Source of the DNA: Tuctoria greenei
Lineage: Eukaryota > Streptophyta > Magnoliopsida > Poales > Poaceae
Direction: 5' to 3'
Length of the DNA: 64,000 nt
Assembly (NCBI GenBank): GCA_036927565.1
Contig: JAYESD010000004.1
Coordinates: forward strand, 90,214,942 to 90,278,941
Positions 53,843 through 64,000 of this stretch are shown here, piece by piece. The notes under the pieces were generated by a model that had not been told where the DNA came from, ran no database searches, and saw only the letters and a list, made by a program, of their open reading frames with translations. The translations under genes were made by a program, and so were the position numbers. Within the stretch, counting starts at the first letter, position 1; each line of letters begins with the position of its first letter.

Positions 53843-55345
53843 AATGGAGTTATTGAGTGTTCCACGAAAACGGTAAAGTTGACCAATGAGGAAGGGATCA
53901 CTGTAGAATTTGAAGCATCTAAAGCCGCACCGAAGCAATTGGAGCTGAATCACATGGATGGTATTGCAATTCAGGAAATTCCGGTGGTGCATGAATTTTT
54001 GGATGTTTTTCCAAACGAGTTGCCAGGTATGCCACCTGATCGAGACATTGAGTTTATTATTGAATTAATACCTGGAACTGCACCTATAACTAAGAGGCCG
54101 TATAGGATGCCTCCTATGGAACTAGCAGAGCTCAAGAAGGAAATTCAAGAGCAACTGGAGAAGGGTTTTATTCGCCCAAGCTCTTCACCTAGGGGAGCGC
54201 CCGTTCTATTTGTGGACAAGAAGGATGGAACGCAAAGGATGTGTGTAGATTATCGAGCTCTCAACGAGGTGACAATCAAGAACAAGTACACCTTACCACG
54301 CATAGAGGACTTGTTTGATTAGATGAAGGGTGCTTGTGTCTTCTCTAAGATTGATTTGAGGTCGGGATACTTTCAAATGAAGATTAGACCATCGGACATA
54401 CCCAAAACAACTTTTAGGATGCAGTATGGATCTAATGAATACACTGTGATGTCTTTTGGTTTGACAAATGCGCCTGCATACTTTATGTACCTCATGAATA
54501 AGGTCTTCATGGAGTACTTGGATAGGTTCGTTGTGGTGTTTATTGATGACATCATGATCTACTTGAAGGATGAGAAGGAACATGAGGAACACTTGAGGCT
54601 TACGCTGCAGAAATTGAGGGAGAATCAATTGTATGCCAAGTTCAACAAGTGTCAGTTTTTGTTGAGAGAGGTGTCGTTTTCGGGTCATATCATCTCAGAA
54701 GGAGGAATATCGGTTGACCCTGGAAAAGTGAGAGACATGTTGAAGTGGGTACCACCGCAAAATGTGAAGGAAATAAGGAGTTTCCTTGGGATGGTTGGAT
54801 ATTACCGTCGGTTCATCAAGGACTTCTCCAAGATTGCCGAGCTAATGACAGAATTGTTAATGAAGGAAAGAGCTTTCCATTGGACTCAAGCTTGTCAAGG
54901 AAGTTTTGAGGAGTTGAAGAAGAGGTTAACTAAAGCCCAAGTTTTGATATTGCCGGATGTAAGCAAGAGCTTTGATATTTATTGTGACGCGTCGAGACAA
55001 GGACTTGGATGTGTGCTCATGCAAGAAGGTCAAGTGGTCGCCTATGCATCGAGGCAATTGAAGAAACATGAACATAATTATCCAATGCACGATTTGGAAC
55101 TTGCAACCGTGGTATATGCATTGAAGATTTGGAGACACTATATTCTTGGACATAGGTGTGAAATTTATACAGATCGCAAGAGTCTTAAGTATATCTTCAC
55201 ACAAACGGATCTGAACTTGAGGCAACAAAGATGGTTAGAGCTCATCAAGGATTATGACTTGGGAATCAATTATCATCCAGAGAAGGTTAATGTAGTGGCT
55301 GATGCTTTGATTAGGAAAGGAGTAAGTCATCAACTCACAGTTTGA
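53843..55345 (+). pseudogene. pol: Element E reverse transcriptase and RNase H
   Basis: RT has GFIRPSSSPRGAPVLFVDKK, RMCVDYRALNEVTIKN, then a single stop at 54320-54322 in the LFDQ position (TAG, one base from CAG). After it come KIDLRSGYFQMKI, MSFGLTNAPAYFMYLMN and the active site FVVVFIDDIM, both Asp motifs intact. The connection part (FLGMVGYYRRFIKDFSKIA) leads to RNase H with FDIYCDASRQGLGCVL, IYTDRKSLKYIF and VVADAL. Only two stops interrupt about 500 codons, so RT-RNase H is better preserved than gag. Confidence 0.9.
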
Positions 55346-55348
55346 GAG

Positions 55349-56819
55349 ATGCCAACCGAGTTATGTAAGGAGTTCGAATGGTTGAACCTCGGATTTGTGA
55401 ATGAGATGGGAATAATGGAGTTAAATCCAACCTTAGAGCAAGAAATTCGGGAAGGCCAATCTAAGGATGAGGAAATTCAGGAAATCAAGGAAAGGACACA
55501 AGATGGGAGAGAATTCAGATTTGATGAGGATGAACATGGTACCCTATGGCTTGGTAAGAGGATTGTTGTGCCTAATGTGAAGCATATTCGGGAGACAATA
55601 ATAAAAGAGGCACATGACTCACCATACTCAATTCATCCTGGTTGTACGAAGATGTACAAAGACTTAAAGACTTGCTATTGGTGGGATAGCATGAAAAAGG
55701 ACATAGCTGAATACGTAGCATTGTGTGATGTGTGCCAATGAGTCAAGGTGGAACATCAAAGGCCAGCTGGACTATTACAACCATTAAAGATTTTGGAATA
55801 GATGTGGGAAGAAATCGGTATAGACTTCATAGTTTGTTTACCACGTACTCAGTTCGGTTATGACTCAATTTGGGTAATTGTGGATCGGTTAACTATGTCA
55901 ACTCACTTTATTCGCGTCAAGACCACCTATAATGGAGAGAAATTGGCGGAACTGTACATGGAAAGAATAGTATGTTTGCATGGAGTTCCAAAGAAGATAG
56001 TCTCAGATAGAGGTTCACAATTCACTTCCAGATTTTGGCAGAAATTGCATGAAGCTTTGGGAACGAGGTTGAATTTTAGTTCAGCGTATCACCCTCAAAC
56101 GGATGGACAAACCGAGAGGACCAATTAGATTTTAGAGGACATGTTAAGAGCTTGTGCTTTGAAGCATGGGAAAAGTTGGGACAAGAGCTTGCCATATGCA
56201 GAATTTTCATACAACAATAGTTACCAAGCAAGCTTGAAAATGTCACTATATGAAGCGCTTTATGGAAGGAAGTGTAGGACACCTTTATTCTAGAATGAGG
56301 CAGGAGAAACCCAAGTATTTGGTCCGGATGTGTTGCAAGAAGACGAAAATCAAGTCCAAATAATTCGTGAAAACTTGAGGGTTGCCCAATCAAGATAAAA
56401 GGGCTATGCGGACAATAGGAGAAGGAAATTAACCTTTGAAGTGGGAGATTTTGAAGGTGTCACCGATGAGAGGTAATAAGAGGTTTAACATAAGAGGCAA
56501 GCTAGCACCTCCCTATATTGGACTGTTCAAGATTTTTGACAAAAGGGGAGAAGTAGCGTATAAGTTGGAGATGCCGACTCATCTTTCAGAAGTACATGAT
56601 GTCTTTCATGTTTCCCAGCTCAAGAAATGTCTGGGAGTACCGGAAGAACAAGTGCCCATGGAAGGATTGGAACTAGAGGAATATTTGACTTATGCCGAAC
56701 AACCGATGAAAATCTTGGAAACCAAGGAGAGAGTCACAAGGAACAAGGTTATTAGATGGTGTAAAGTTCAATGGAAGCACCACATAGAAAAAAAAAGCGA
56801 CGTGGGAATCGGAGGATGA
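55349..56819 (+). pseudogene. pol: Element E integrase and chromodomain-like tail
   Basis: The zinc finger spans about 55600-55740 (EAHDSPYSIHPG, CDVCQ). After stops at 55739 and 55799 the core has GIDFIVCLP (first Asp), VSDRGSQF (second Asp) and DGQTERTN (Glu). Further stops at 56126 and near 56292 and 56396 separate the C-terminal part. The 56436-56819 frame contains NIRGKLAPPYIGLFKI, FHVSQLKKCLG and a final VQWKHH-type stretch that is a remnant chromodomain-like end. It stops before the hairpin and tract. Confidence 0.88.
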
Positions 56820-56856
56820 TATCAAGAAGGAATTTCTCTATCTCTTCTCTTCCGCG

Positions 56857-56876
56857 TCGAATCTCGAGGACGAGAT
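56857..56876 (+). repeat. Hairpin before the polypurine tract of element E
   Basis: GAATCTCG, a four-base AGGA loop, and CGAGATTC form an 8-bp perfect stem just before the tract. Element A has the equivalent (AATCTCG-GGA-CGAGATT). Confidence 0.75.
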
Positions 56877-56897
56877 TCTTTTTAATGGGGGTAGGAT
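56877..56897 (+). promoter_or_regulatory. Polypurine tract of element E
   Basis: The stretch with AATGGGGGTAGGAT ends at TGTAACACCC, the start of the 3' LTR. Confidence 0.75.
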
Positions 56898-59738
56898 TGT
56901 AACACCCTCATTTTAATGCACCATGCCCCACATACATTCATATACGTGTTTAAAATTAATTCACATAAAGAGGAACGAGTTTAAAATTTATTTGGAACAT
57001 TTAAAATTGATTTGGAACAAAACCGCACTTAAAATGCTTAAAAGTGCGGACTAGTCCTATTTTGATGAGGACTAGTCCGATTTCTCTCTGACTAAAAATG
57101 GACTTGTCCGTTTTTGCTATGGACTAGTCCGATTTTGCCTCTGGGAACATTCGCACTTGTCCGATTTTGTGCGAACTAGTCCGATATTCCAAGAACCCTT
57201 GAAAATTTGCTAAGTCCCTGCACTTTTCCGGACTAGTCCGGTGTTCCAGCGGACTTGTCCGATTTCCTCTCTGACTATAGTCGTACTTGTCCAATTTTAG
57301 GCCAGACTTGTCCGATTTTCTCTCTGGACATTTTCGGACAAGTCCGGTCCTTTCCGGATTTGTCCGATATTTTGCGACCCCGAATTGATCTTTTTTTTTT
57401 ACGACTTGTTTCTTGGGTTTCACATTAATTGGGCCTAGGGACGTCGTTCCTAAAACTTTTAAGCCTGTGTGGGACTCTAAACCGGCCTCTACTCCTCTCA
57501 AACTCGAAATCCATCTAACCCTAGCCTCCACCTCTATATAAACAATCTCACCCCTTGACTTGACATCTATTTGCCACTTTTCCACCCCACCCAAACCCCA
57601 GTTCGTGGAGAGCCAACACCAAGGAGGGAGGAGGAGATCCCAATCAAGAAGAAGAAGAGGAGGAAACGAAAGAGGATCAAGATCTGCACCAAGTTTTGTT
57701 CTTCATCACCAATTCATCTCCAAGTTCATCCCCAACCCTAGATCATCAAGATCCAAGTGTTACCACCAAGTTTCTTGATTCATTGGAGTTCTAAACACCT
57801 GGTATACCTTCTATTCTCTTTTCCTTACGAGAATTCAAACCCTAATCTACAAATTTACGTCGATCTAGAAAACCCTAGTTCGCTAGTTCTGCGAAGTGTG
57901 GACTAGTCCGGCCTTCTGCAGACTAGTCCGATTTTGCTGACTAAATTGTGTTGAATTGATTTTAAAATTAGATCTAATCACATCCAAAACTGTATAAACT
58001 TGTTAAAATCTATTAGAACTAGTTAGTGATCATTAAAAGCAATCTATTAACAAGTTCTACCTTGCATTTACATTAATCATGCATGTCATGTCATATTGCA
58101 TAATATTTGTGCACTCTATGATTGTGTTTCTTGTCTTGTATGTTTATTGTGTGGATTAGATGGATATGCGCTAGAGAGTGCCACGGAGGATCTATAGTAC
58201 CAAGAGTTTGAAGGCTTTGACCGTAACCAATCCCAAGAGCAAGGCAAGTGTCCTTGAAGCATATTGATCCTGTTTTGAACTAAATGTTTTGTTTGCAAAC
58301 TGCATGCCTGTGTCAATTTGATAGGAAATCCTATGGTAGGAAGTTTACTAGATTTGATAACCACCCTTGTCACCCGGAATTATGGTAGAGAGTCGGAAAG
58401 GCCTTTTACCTTTTGCTTCGCTTAATCAACTCGGATGGGAAAACAACTATACCACTCAATTTAATTATGAATGGATGAGATTATGGTTAACATGAACTGG
58501 TTAATATGATATGGTAATAGGTTATCTATCCAAGCCTGGTATGTGGATGGGTTGGATGTTATGGTGGTTTTGCTTGCTTTAGATCTAAGGACCGGTTCGT
58601 GGAGCGACCATCCATGATTTACAGTGCTACCACGAGGCCAAGTATGGGTGCGGCGTAGCTGATTAATTAGGGCTTTGCTAGTTCTATTTGGACCATTAAG
58701 GATGCTCGAGGAAGGGGTAGTCGGATTGGATTTGTTGATGATTGGTGGGACTACCCTGGGCTCCGAATGGCTCAAGATGGGGCACTTGGTTGAAGATGTG
58801 CTCAGTTGGAGACATCACCACAGGTGAAACCTCAGTGGGGTCTAAATAGGCTAGTAATCCCTTTGTAAAGGCTATTTTGTGATATCTTGGCCACACACCT
58901 AAGGAAGTGTGAGATGGCATAATTGAGATTTTATAGTCATTGAAAGGGTATGAAATCACAAACACGTGGGTAAAGCGGTACAACCTCTACAGAGTGTGTC
59001 AAACTATCATGATAGCCGTGCTCCAGGTTATGAGCAACCTGGACCCTCACATGATTAGAGGAAACTTGATATTGGAATAGTTTGTGGGATGGTTATGGTT
59101 TGGTAATGGTTAATGGATTAATTTCTGGTATTGAATATGGTTATCGGCAATGGTGAAATCTGGTATATGGATGATGGTAATGAATCATGGACTAGGATTA
59201 TGATGATTATATAGTTTATGATGGGTTTACTTCACATACATAATACATATTGCTTTACAAATGTCTTAATGTACTTTTCAGCACTCAACCATTATTATAT
59301 TCGTCATTTGAATCAGCTACATGTCATACTTTCCACACTTGCTGAGTACGACATGTACTCACTCTTGCAATCCCCCCCCCCAACAGTTGCAGGTCAGGAT
59401 TGGGAGTTTAATGGCGATAATTCATAGTTCTAGGCCGTGTCTACCGTCAGCTTTGCCTGTGGTGTTTTGAAGCTGCGCTATACCCTATCGCTTATGCTGC
59501 CTAGCTGTTTAGTTTGCTTATTTAGTTTATTTCTGCTGCATTAGTTGAACTTGTTATTAATATTCATTAGAACTTGTATTCGAGGATAATATAGTTTGTG
59601 CAATAAAATTTGGTTAATTAATCTTGTTCTGTGGTAATTTTCTGTATACTCTTTTGTGAATGCACTCGTGTATGTGTGTTGAACATCCTGGGCACACATA
59701 TGCATTCACCTGGTTCATTTTCGGAACCTGGTGTCACA
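56898..59738 (+). repeat. Element E, 3' LTR
   Basis: A 2841-bp copy of 49238-52081 with intact TG...CA ends, palindrome array at 57045-57370 including an exact CGGACTAGTCCG at 57229-57240, and TATA box at 57535-57542. It has a C run at about 59373-59381 where the 5' LTR reads CCCCCGCCCCCC. Confidence 0.94.
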
Positions 59739-59743
59739 TTCAC

Positions 59744-60641
59744 CAATCAAAACCGCATATTTCTCCAAGGGAAACCCCCCCCCCCCTGGTGGGAGCTTGT
59801 CCACTCTGGACTAATCCAGACCATACTTTGCCCCTTCAACTCAAATCTTCAATTTTTATAGTCTACAAGTTGTATATGTAAGTGGTATGAGATGATAACC
59901 ATACCTGTCTGTTTTAATCCTCCACATTCTGCTATGACGTAGGCTCTTGGCGAGAGTTTCCTCATAGACCAGGGTAAGCCCGTACACAATACAAGGAGCT
60001 TTTGATCGACTTGCCTTGAATTAGGAACCGTTCTCTTAGGAAATCCACTCTACACTTTGCCTACCACCAATATTTTTGTCCTTAGGTGAACGAGTTAGAA
60101 TATTAGCACATACGTTTCTTGGATTCGATATGCTTGGGAATATTCCTTAAGGGAAGTGCTACAGTGGTCTCCGTGCACTTGCGGGTTTTCATATGTGACA
60201 TACCAACCGTCAATAGTGCCTTGATTCCAAAGTGGGAGACAATGAGGGGGAGTACTCTCTTTTTCTTCTTCGTTGGTCAACGGACTTGTATCGTGCTTTA
60301 AAACTTGATTTCCTTTCTATGTCTTGTTGGTTGTACTTGTTCTATCTCGATTATGGATAATATTATGCTATGCTATCATGTTCTTCAAAAGCCCTTGTGT
60401 AATGCTATGTTCTTAACTGCTTGAGATGCATTATTTATCACATTCTTCACACCCCAATATTTTGCGTCACACATGCACCCCATAATAATATGTATGTATA
60501 TGTATTACCCTATAGCTTTCATACAATGTGCATGCCATTATTGCAAATCTAGTAGGCACACATTTAGGTTGAGTACTTCATATACAAATATAATGAAAAC
60601 AACAGTTTGTTGAAAACTTTAATGTGTTTTCATCAACCACC
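59744..60641 (+). other. Element F 3' region, right of element E
   Basis: No gene is seen. This AT-rich stretch continues 48791-49237 after the E insertion and leads to a polypurine tract and LTR. A run of C is present near 59770-59785. Short frames (minus 60095-60280) resemble nothing. Confidence 0.6.
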
Positions 60642-60654
60642 AAAAAGGGGAGAT
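60642..60654 (+). promoter_or_regulatory. Polypurine tract of element F
   Basis: AAAAAGGGGAGAT directly precedes TGAAAGTGCATATAAG, the likely start of the 3' LTR, as in SIRE-type elements. Confidence 0.7.
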
Positions 60655-61944
60655 TGAAAGTGCATATAAGCATTCCTTGTGGGTTTTGAATGCTTGATGA
60701 CGGCATTTAAAAATCTAACGAGCTTCATTGTGTGTAAGATCAGGTTATTAGGTTGAAAATGGATGTGAAGCCTCTCAAAAAGGAAAAAGAATGGAAAAAG
60801 AGTATCAAATAGTCAAGAGAGTAGAAATTAGGATTTTAATTTCCCCGAGTCAAGGATCATAGTGCCGTATAGAGGGTCTCGTCAACTTTAGTGCTTGAAT
60901 CATAGAAACTCAAATTTTAGTTAGGGAAACGTTAGTGATAGAGTAGTCTTAAGAAGGCCTTGGGGACAAGGCTATACTTGTACGGGCTCCAAGTTGGCCA
61001 TACCGGACTACTCTGGTATTAGACAAACCAAGAGCCCTTGTGGGACGTAGGATTTGTCCGCTTTGGGATGGACTAGTCTATTGAGTGAATCTATGTGCCT
61101 CTTTGAGGCTATGTCCTGTAAGGCTAGACCAGTCTGTCCGTAAGGCCGTACTAGTCCGCCCTTCCTGACTATGCATTTTTAGAGAAGATGAGAGTCCTTG
61201 TCTGAGTTCGAACTCATTCGGGATGGACCAGACTAGTCTATATTTTCAAAATTGATAGTTGCTGAGACTAAGTTCTGTAGGCCGGACCAGTCATCCCTGG
61301 TGGCCGGACTAGTACGCCCTGGCTAGACTTATCCGTGCTCACACGAACCAAAGGGTCATGTTTGATATAGGGCTAGTCTGTTTTGGGACGGGCTAGTCCG
61401 GGGTAGGTGACCTAGTGCAGGGTCACGCCGGACTAGTCCAAATTTACTTGGTGGCAACATCAAGTGTTGGGACATCTATAAAAAAGATTCCCAAGTTCTT
61501 TTAAACCTCTCTTGCACCCTAGGGCTTTAATAGCAAACCTCGAGCTCTTCTAAGCCACCCTTCTCAGTTTCTTGACCCCTAAAAGGGTTCACCAGTTTTG
61601 AGCTCTCAGTTTGATTCTATCGCATTTTGGTTGTTGATTTGTGCTTGTGTTTGTTGTATTTTAATTCCAAGAACTACTAGGTTGTTGTGGGAGTACTAAA
61701 CTTGTAAGAAGCCCCAAAGATCGTGTAGTCAACATTGTGATTTTGGTGGAGAATTGGGTTGGCCTTCGTGGTAACTCTTAGAGGATTAGGGTTGAAAGTG
61801 ACTAGGTCCTTCGGAGACACCTCAATGGGGACGTAAATTCCTATGTGGAATCGAACCTTGTATAAATCATGTCTCTTATCACTTTACCCTTACGTTCATC
61901 GCTAAATTCCATATTCAGACTTACTATTGTTCATCCCTCTAATT
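60655..61944 (+). repeat. Element F, 3' LTR (approximate end)
   Basis: Start TGAAAGTGC follows a polypurine tract. The LTR contains palindrome words of the GGACTAGTCCG type between about 61005 and 61440 and a TATA-like TATAAAAAA at 61477-61485. I could not find a clear CA end or duplication; the next LTR starts near 61945. It has no partner LTR in the window. Confidence 0.6.
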
Positions 61945-64000
61945 TTAACACCCTCAATAAAAACTTTGTTTAGTACGGACTTGTCCGAATTTGGACCCCG
62001 GACTAGTGCAATTCATCCACTATTGTCCCCTGGACTCTTCTGCTAATTGCTATGTATTAGTCCATAATTCGTCTCTGATGTCCTCCAGACTTGTCCGTTG
62101 ATTTTATAGACTAATCCGGTTTTGTTTATGTTCCAGTCTGGACTTGTTCGTAGTTGTTTATGAACTAGTTCGATGCTCTCCATTGAAAACTCCAAAAATC
62201 TGGTCTGGTTTCAATCTTGACAAGCTTCCGGACTTGTCCGGCCAAGTATCTGACTTGTCCGTTTTATTTTCTGGTTTTGATCAGACTTGTTCGTATTTGC
62301 ACCGGACTTGTCAGTTCAACCTTCTGTACCCGTTCGGACTTATCCGACCCCTCTACGGACTAGTCCGGTGTGTAATGTTTCTACTCGGATTCTATTTTTC
62401 CTCCACGATGGGTTATTGGGTAATTACCTTAATTGGGCCGACGGACATCGTGCCCCGCCTTTGAGGAGCCCAAGACGGACTCAACCAAGGCCTCCACCGC
62501 CTTATACTTGAATTCCACTAAACCCTACCACCTCTCCTCCTATATAAACACCCTACCGTCCACCTTTCACCCTTTTGCCCATGATAGCGACCTTTAGACC
62601 CTGCCACATCCCGTGCCACCGTTCTTCGAGAACAAAGGAGTCCTCACTGCCAGGAGATCAGGAAGAGAACTAGGAAGGAGAATCAAGCGAGATCGTCATC
62701 GCTGCTGCGATCTTCTTTGACAATTCTTTGACGTCAACAACTTTCTTCATCAATTCTTCATTTTCTTCGATCTATACGCTAAGTTCTCGAGTTTTAACGA
62801 ATCCTCAACCCTTGAACCATAGGATTCACGGTAAATATCTTAGATCCATCTTTCCTACGTAAATTATGGTTCTATATTAACTCAAACAATGCTCTAATTG
62901 GAAATTCACCAAAACCCTAGCCATAGCGAATTTGTTTGGTCCAGTGCAGACTAGTCCGTTCAACTTTCTGGTCCAGAGCGGTTTGGCCCACGGTGCAGAC
63001 TCGTCTAGTCTCCCAAATCTGGAAATTCTTGGAACTTCTTTAATATTGTTCAAAATGACTCAAAACTTGTTCTAACATGCAAGAATTAATTGTAACTAGA
63101 TAGTAAGTAATAATATCAACCTAATAACATGCATTACCACAAAAATGCATGATTCATGCATGTCATTTTATATTGAGTAATATATGAGCATTTATTGATT
63201 GTAATGTTTGTTTTGTATGTTTGTTGCGCGGAATAGAAGGTAACGCTCTAGAGGGTGCTTTTGAGGACCTCCACCACCAAAACTTTGAAGCTTTTGATCT
63301 AAACCAATCTCAAGAGCAAGGCAAGAGTCCTTGATCATTTTCATTCTGTTTCTAAATGCTTTATTTGGAAAACTGCAGGCTTGCGTCAAATTGATGGAAA
63401 AACCTATGATAGGTGTTTACTAGTCTTGTTTGACCATCCTTGTCGCTTGGAAAATATTGTAGAGAGTCGAGAAGGGCATTTTTACCTTTTTGCTTCGCTC
63501 TAATTAATTGGGATGGGAAAACAATCAAATGGCTTAACTATGAATTAATGCACTTATGCATGATGTGAATTGATGAATGTGGTTAGTTGGTAACATGAGA
63601 TTTTAAGATCTAAGCAAGCATGGTTTGCAGATTAGGTTGGAGGATATGGTGGTTTCTCTTTCTTTAGATCTAAGGACCGGTTCATGGAGCGACAACCCAG
63701 GTTTTACAGTGCCACCACAGGGACATGTATGGGTGCGGATTAGATGATTAATTAGGTGTATTGCTAGCATTTTTCAGATCATTTATAGGAGCAAGGTATC
63801 AGAGTCGGTTGTGTTTGTAGTAGTGGTGGGACTGCCTTGGGATCCGAGCATTACAAGAGGAGACTCTTGGTTTGATGTGCTCGGTGGTGAGACATCACCG
63901 CCGGTGAAACCTTAGTGGGTCTGAATATGCTAGTAGTCCATTTGTAAGGGCTATTTTTTTATCTCTTGGCCACACACCGTTGGAAGTGTGTGATGTGACT
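61945..64000 (+). repeat. LTR H, related to D and E, running off the window
   Basis: The start TTAACACCCTCA resembles the E LTR start (TGTAACACCCTC), but the first 150 bp of the family are missing or changed. Palindromes lie at 61970-62375 (exact CGGACTAGTCCG at 62356-62367), TATA at 62541-62548 and the exon-like stretch at about 63242-63325. It could be the 3' LTR of D or belong to an element outside the window; the divergence from D is high, so I leave this open. Confidence 0.75.

Larger units (their letters stand above)
49238..59738 (+). mobile_element. Element E: Tekay-like Ty3/gypsy retrotransposon
   Basis: A 10.5-kb plus-strand element with LTRs of 2844 and 2841 bp, the TTCAC duplication, a slightly altered tRNA-iMet primer site, gag, protease, RT, RNase H, integrase with a chromodomain-like end, and a polypurine tract. 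Gene order and motifs agree with the Tekay (Del) lineage, as for A, but the LTRs are unrelated to those of A. They share the family of D and H. All genes carry stops or frameshifts. It inserted into the 3' part of element F. Confidence 0.92.

Noticed and set aside
61945..64000. Calling this LTR the 3' LTR of element D
   Set aside because: It is related to D but strongly diverged, starts atypically and lacks a preceding polypurine tract; the pairing cannot be settled inside the window.

Overview
The window is intergenic plant DNA, almost certainly from a grass (Poaceae) with a large, repeat-rich genome. No host gene, tRNA, rRNA or CRISPR array could be supported. About 98% of it is LTR retrotransposons inserted into one another. 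The grass assignment is an inference. It rests on the element types: a Tekay-like Ty3/gypsy element with 4.1-kb LTRs and an extra ORF before gag, a Tat/Grande-like gypsy element with an antisense ORF after integrase, and SIRE/Maximus-like copia elements.

Layout. Bases 1-1107 are unassigned. A gypsy LTR (element D) begins at 1108 and is interrupted at 2014 by element A (2015-45378, minus strand, target-site duplication GTTTG). It resumes at 45384 and ends at 47248 next to a tRNA-iMet-type primer-binding site. Element A has two 4.1-kb LTRs (2015-6146, 41209-45378), an intact 316-codon ORF upstream of gag (orf0-like), gag-protease, and a pol with several stops. A is split by two later insertions. 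Element B (9395-26603, plus strand, TSD ATAGG, 798-bp LTRs) is Tat/Grande-like and carries an antisense coiled-coil ORF block at 21954-25310. Element G (30175-40176, plus strand, TSD ATGGT) is a nearly complete SIRE-like copia. B is in turn split inside integrase by element C (15260-19826, minus strand, TSD TGGCC/TGACC), a non-autonomous element with one intact gag-like ORF. D, A, B and C therefore form a four-level nest.

Right of D, a short D leader with a histone-H3-like start (47534) joins a decayed copia fragment F (RT-RNase H 47811-48790, 3' LTR from 60655). F is split by gypsy element E (49238-59738, plus strand, TSD TTCAC, LTRs of 2844 and 2841 bp). The window ends inside another LTR of the D/E type (H, from about 61945).

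Functionally, gag proteins would form the particle, protease-RT-RNase H-integrase would copy and insert the element, and the LTRs supply promoter and terminator. Only orf0 of A, gag of B, gag of G and the C ORF are still open. Every pol is broken by stops, frameshifts or lost catalytic residues.

The most unusual signals are: dense arrays of a 12-bp palindrome (CGGACTAGTCCG and its CGGACTTGTCCG form) shared by gypsy LTRs (D, E, H) and an unrelated copia LTR (F); a second motif, AGCTCCGG, shared by gypsy B and copia G; and an apparently spliced short reading frame inside the D/E/H LTRs.
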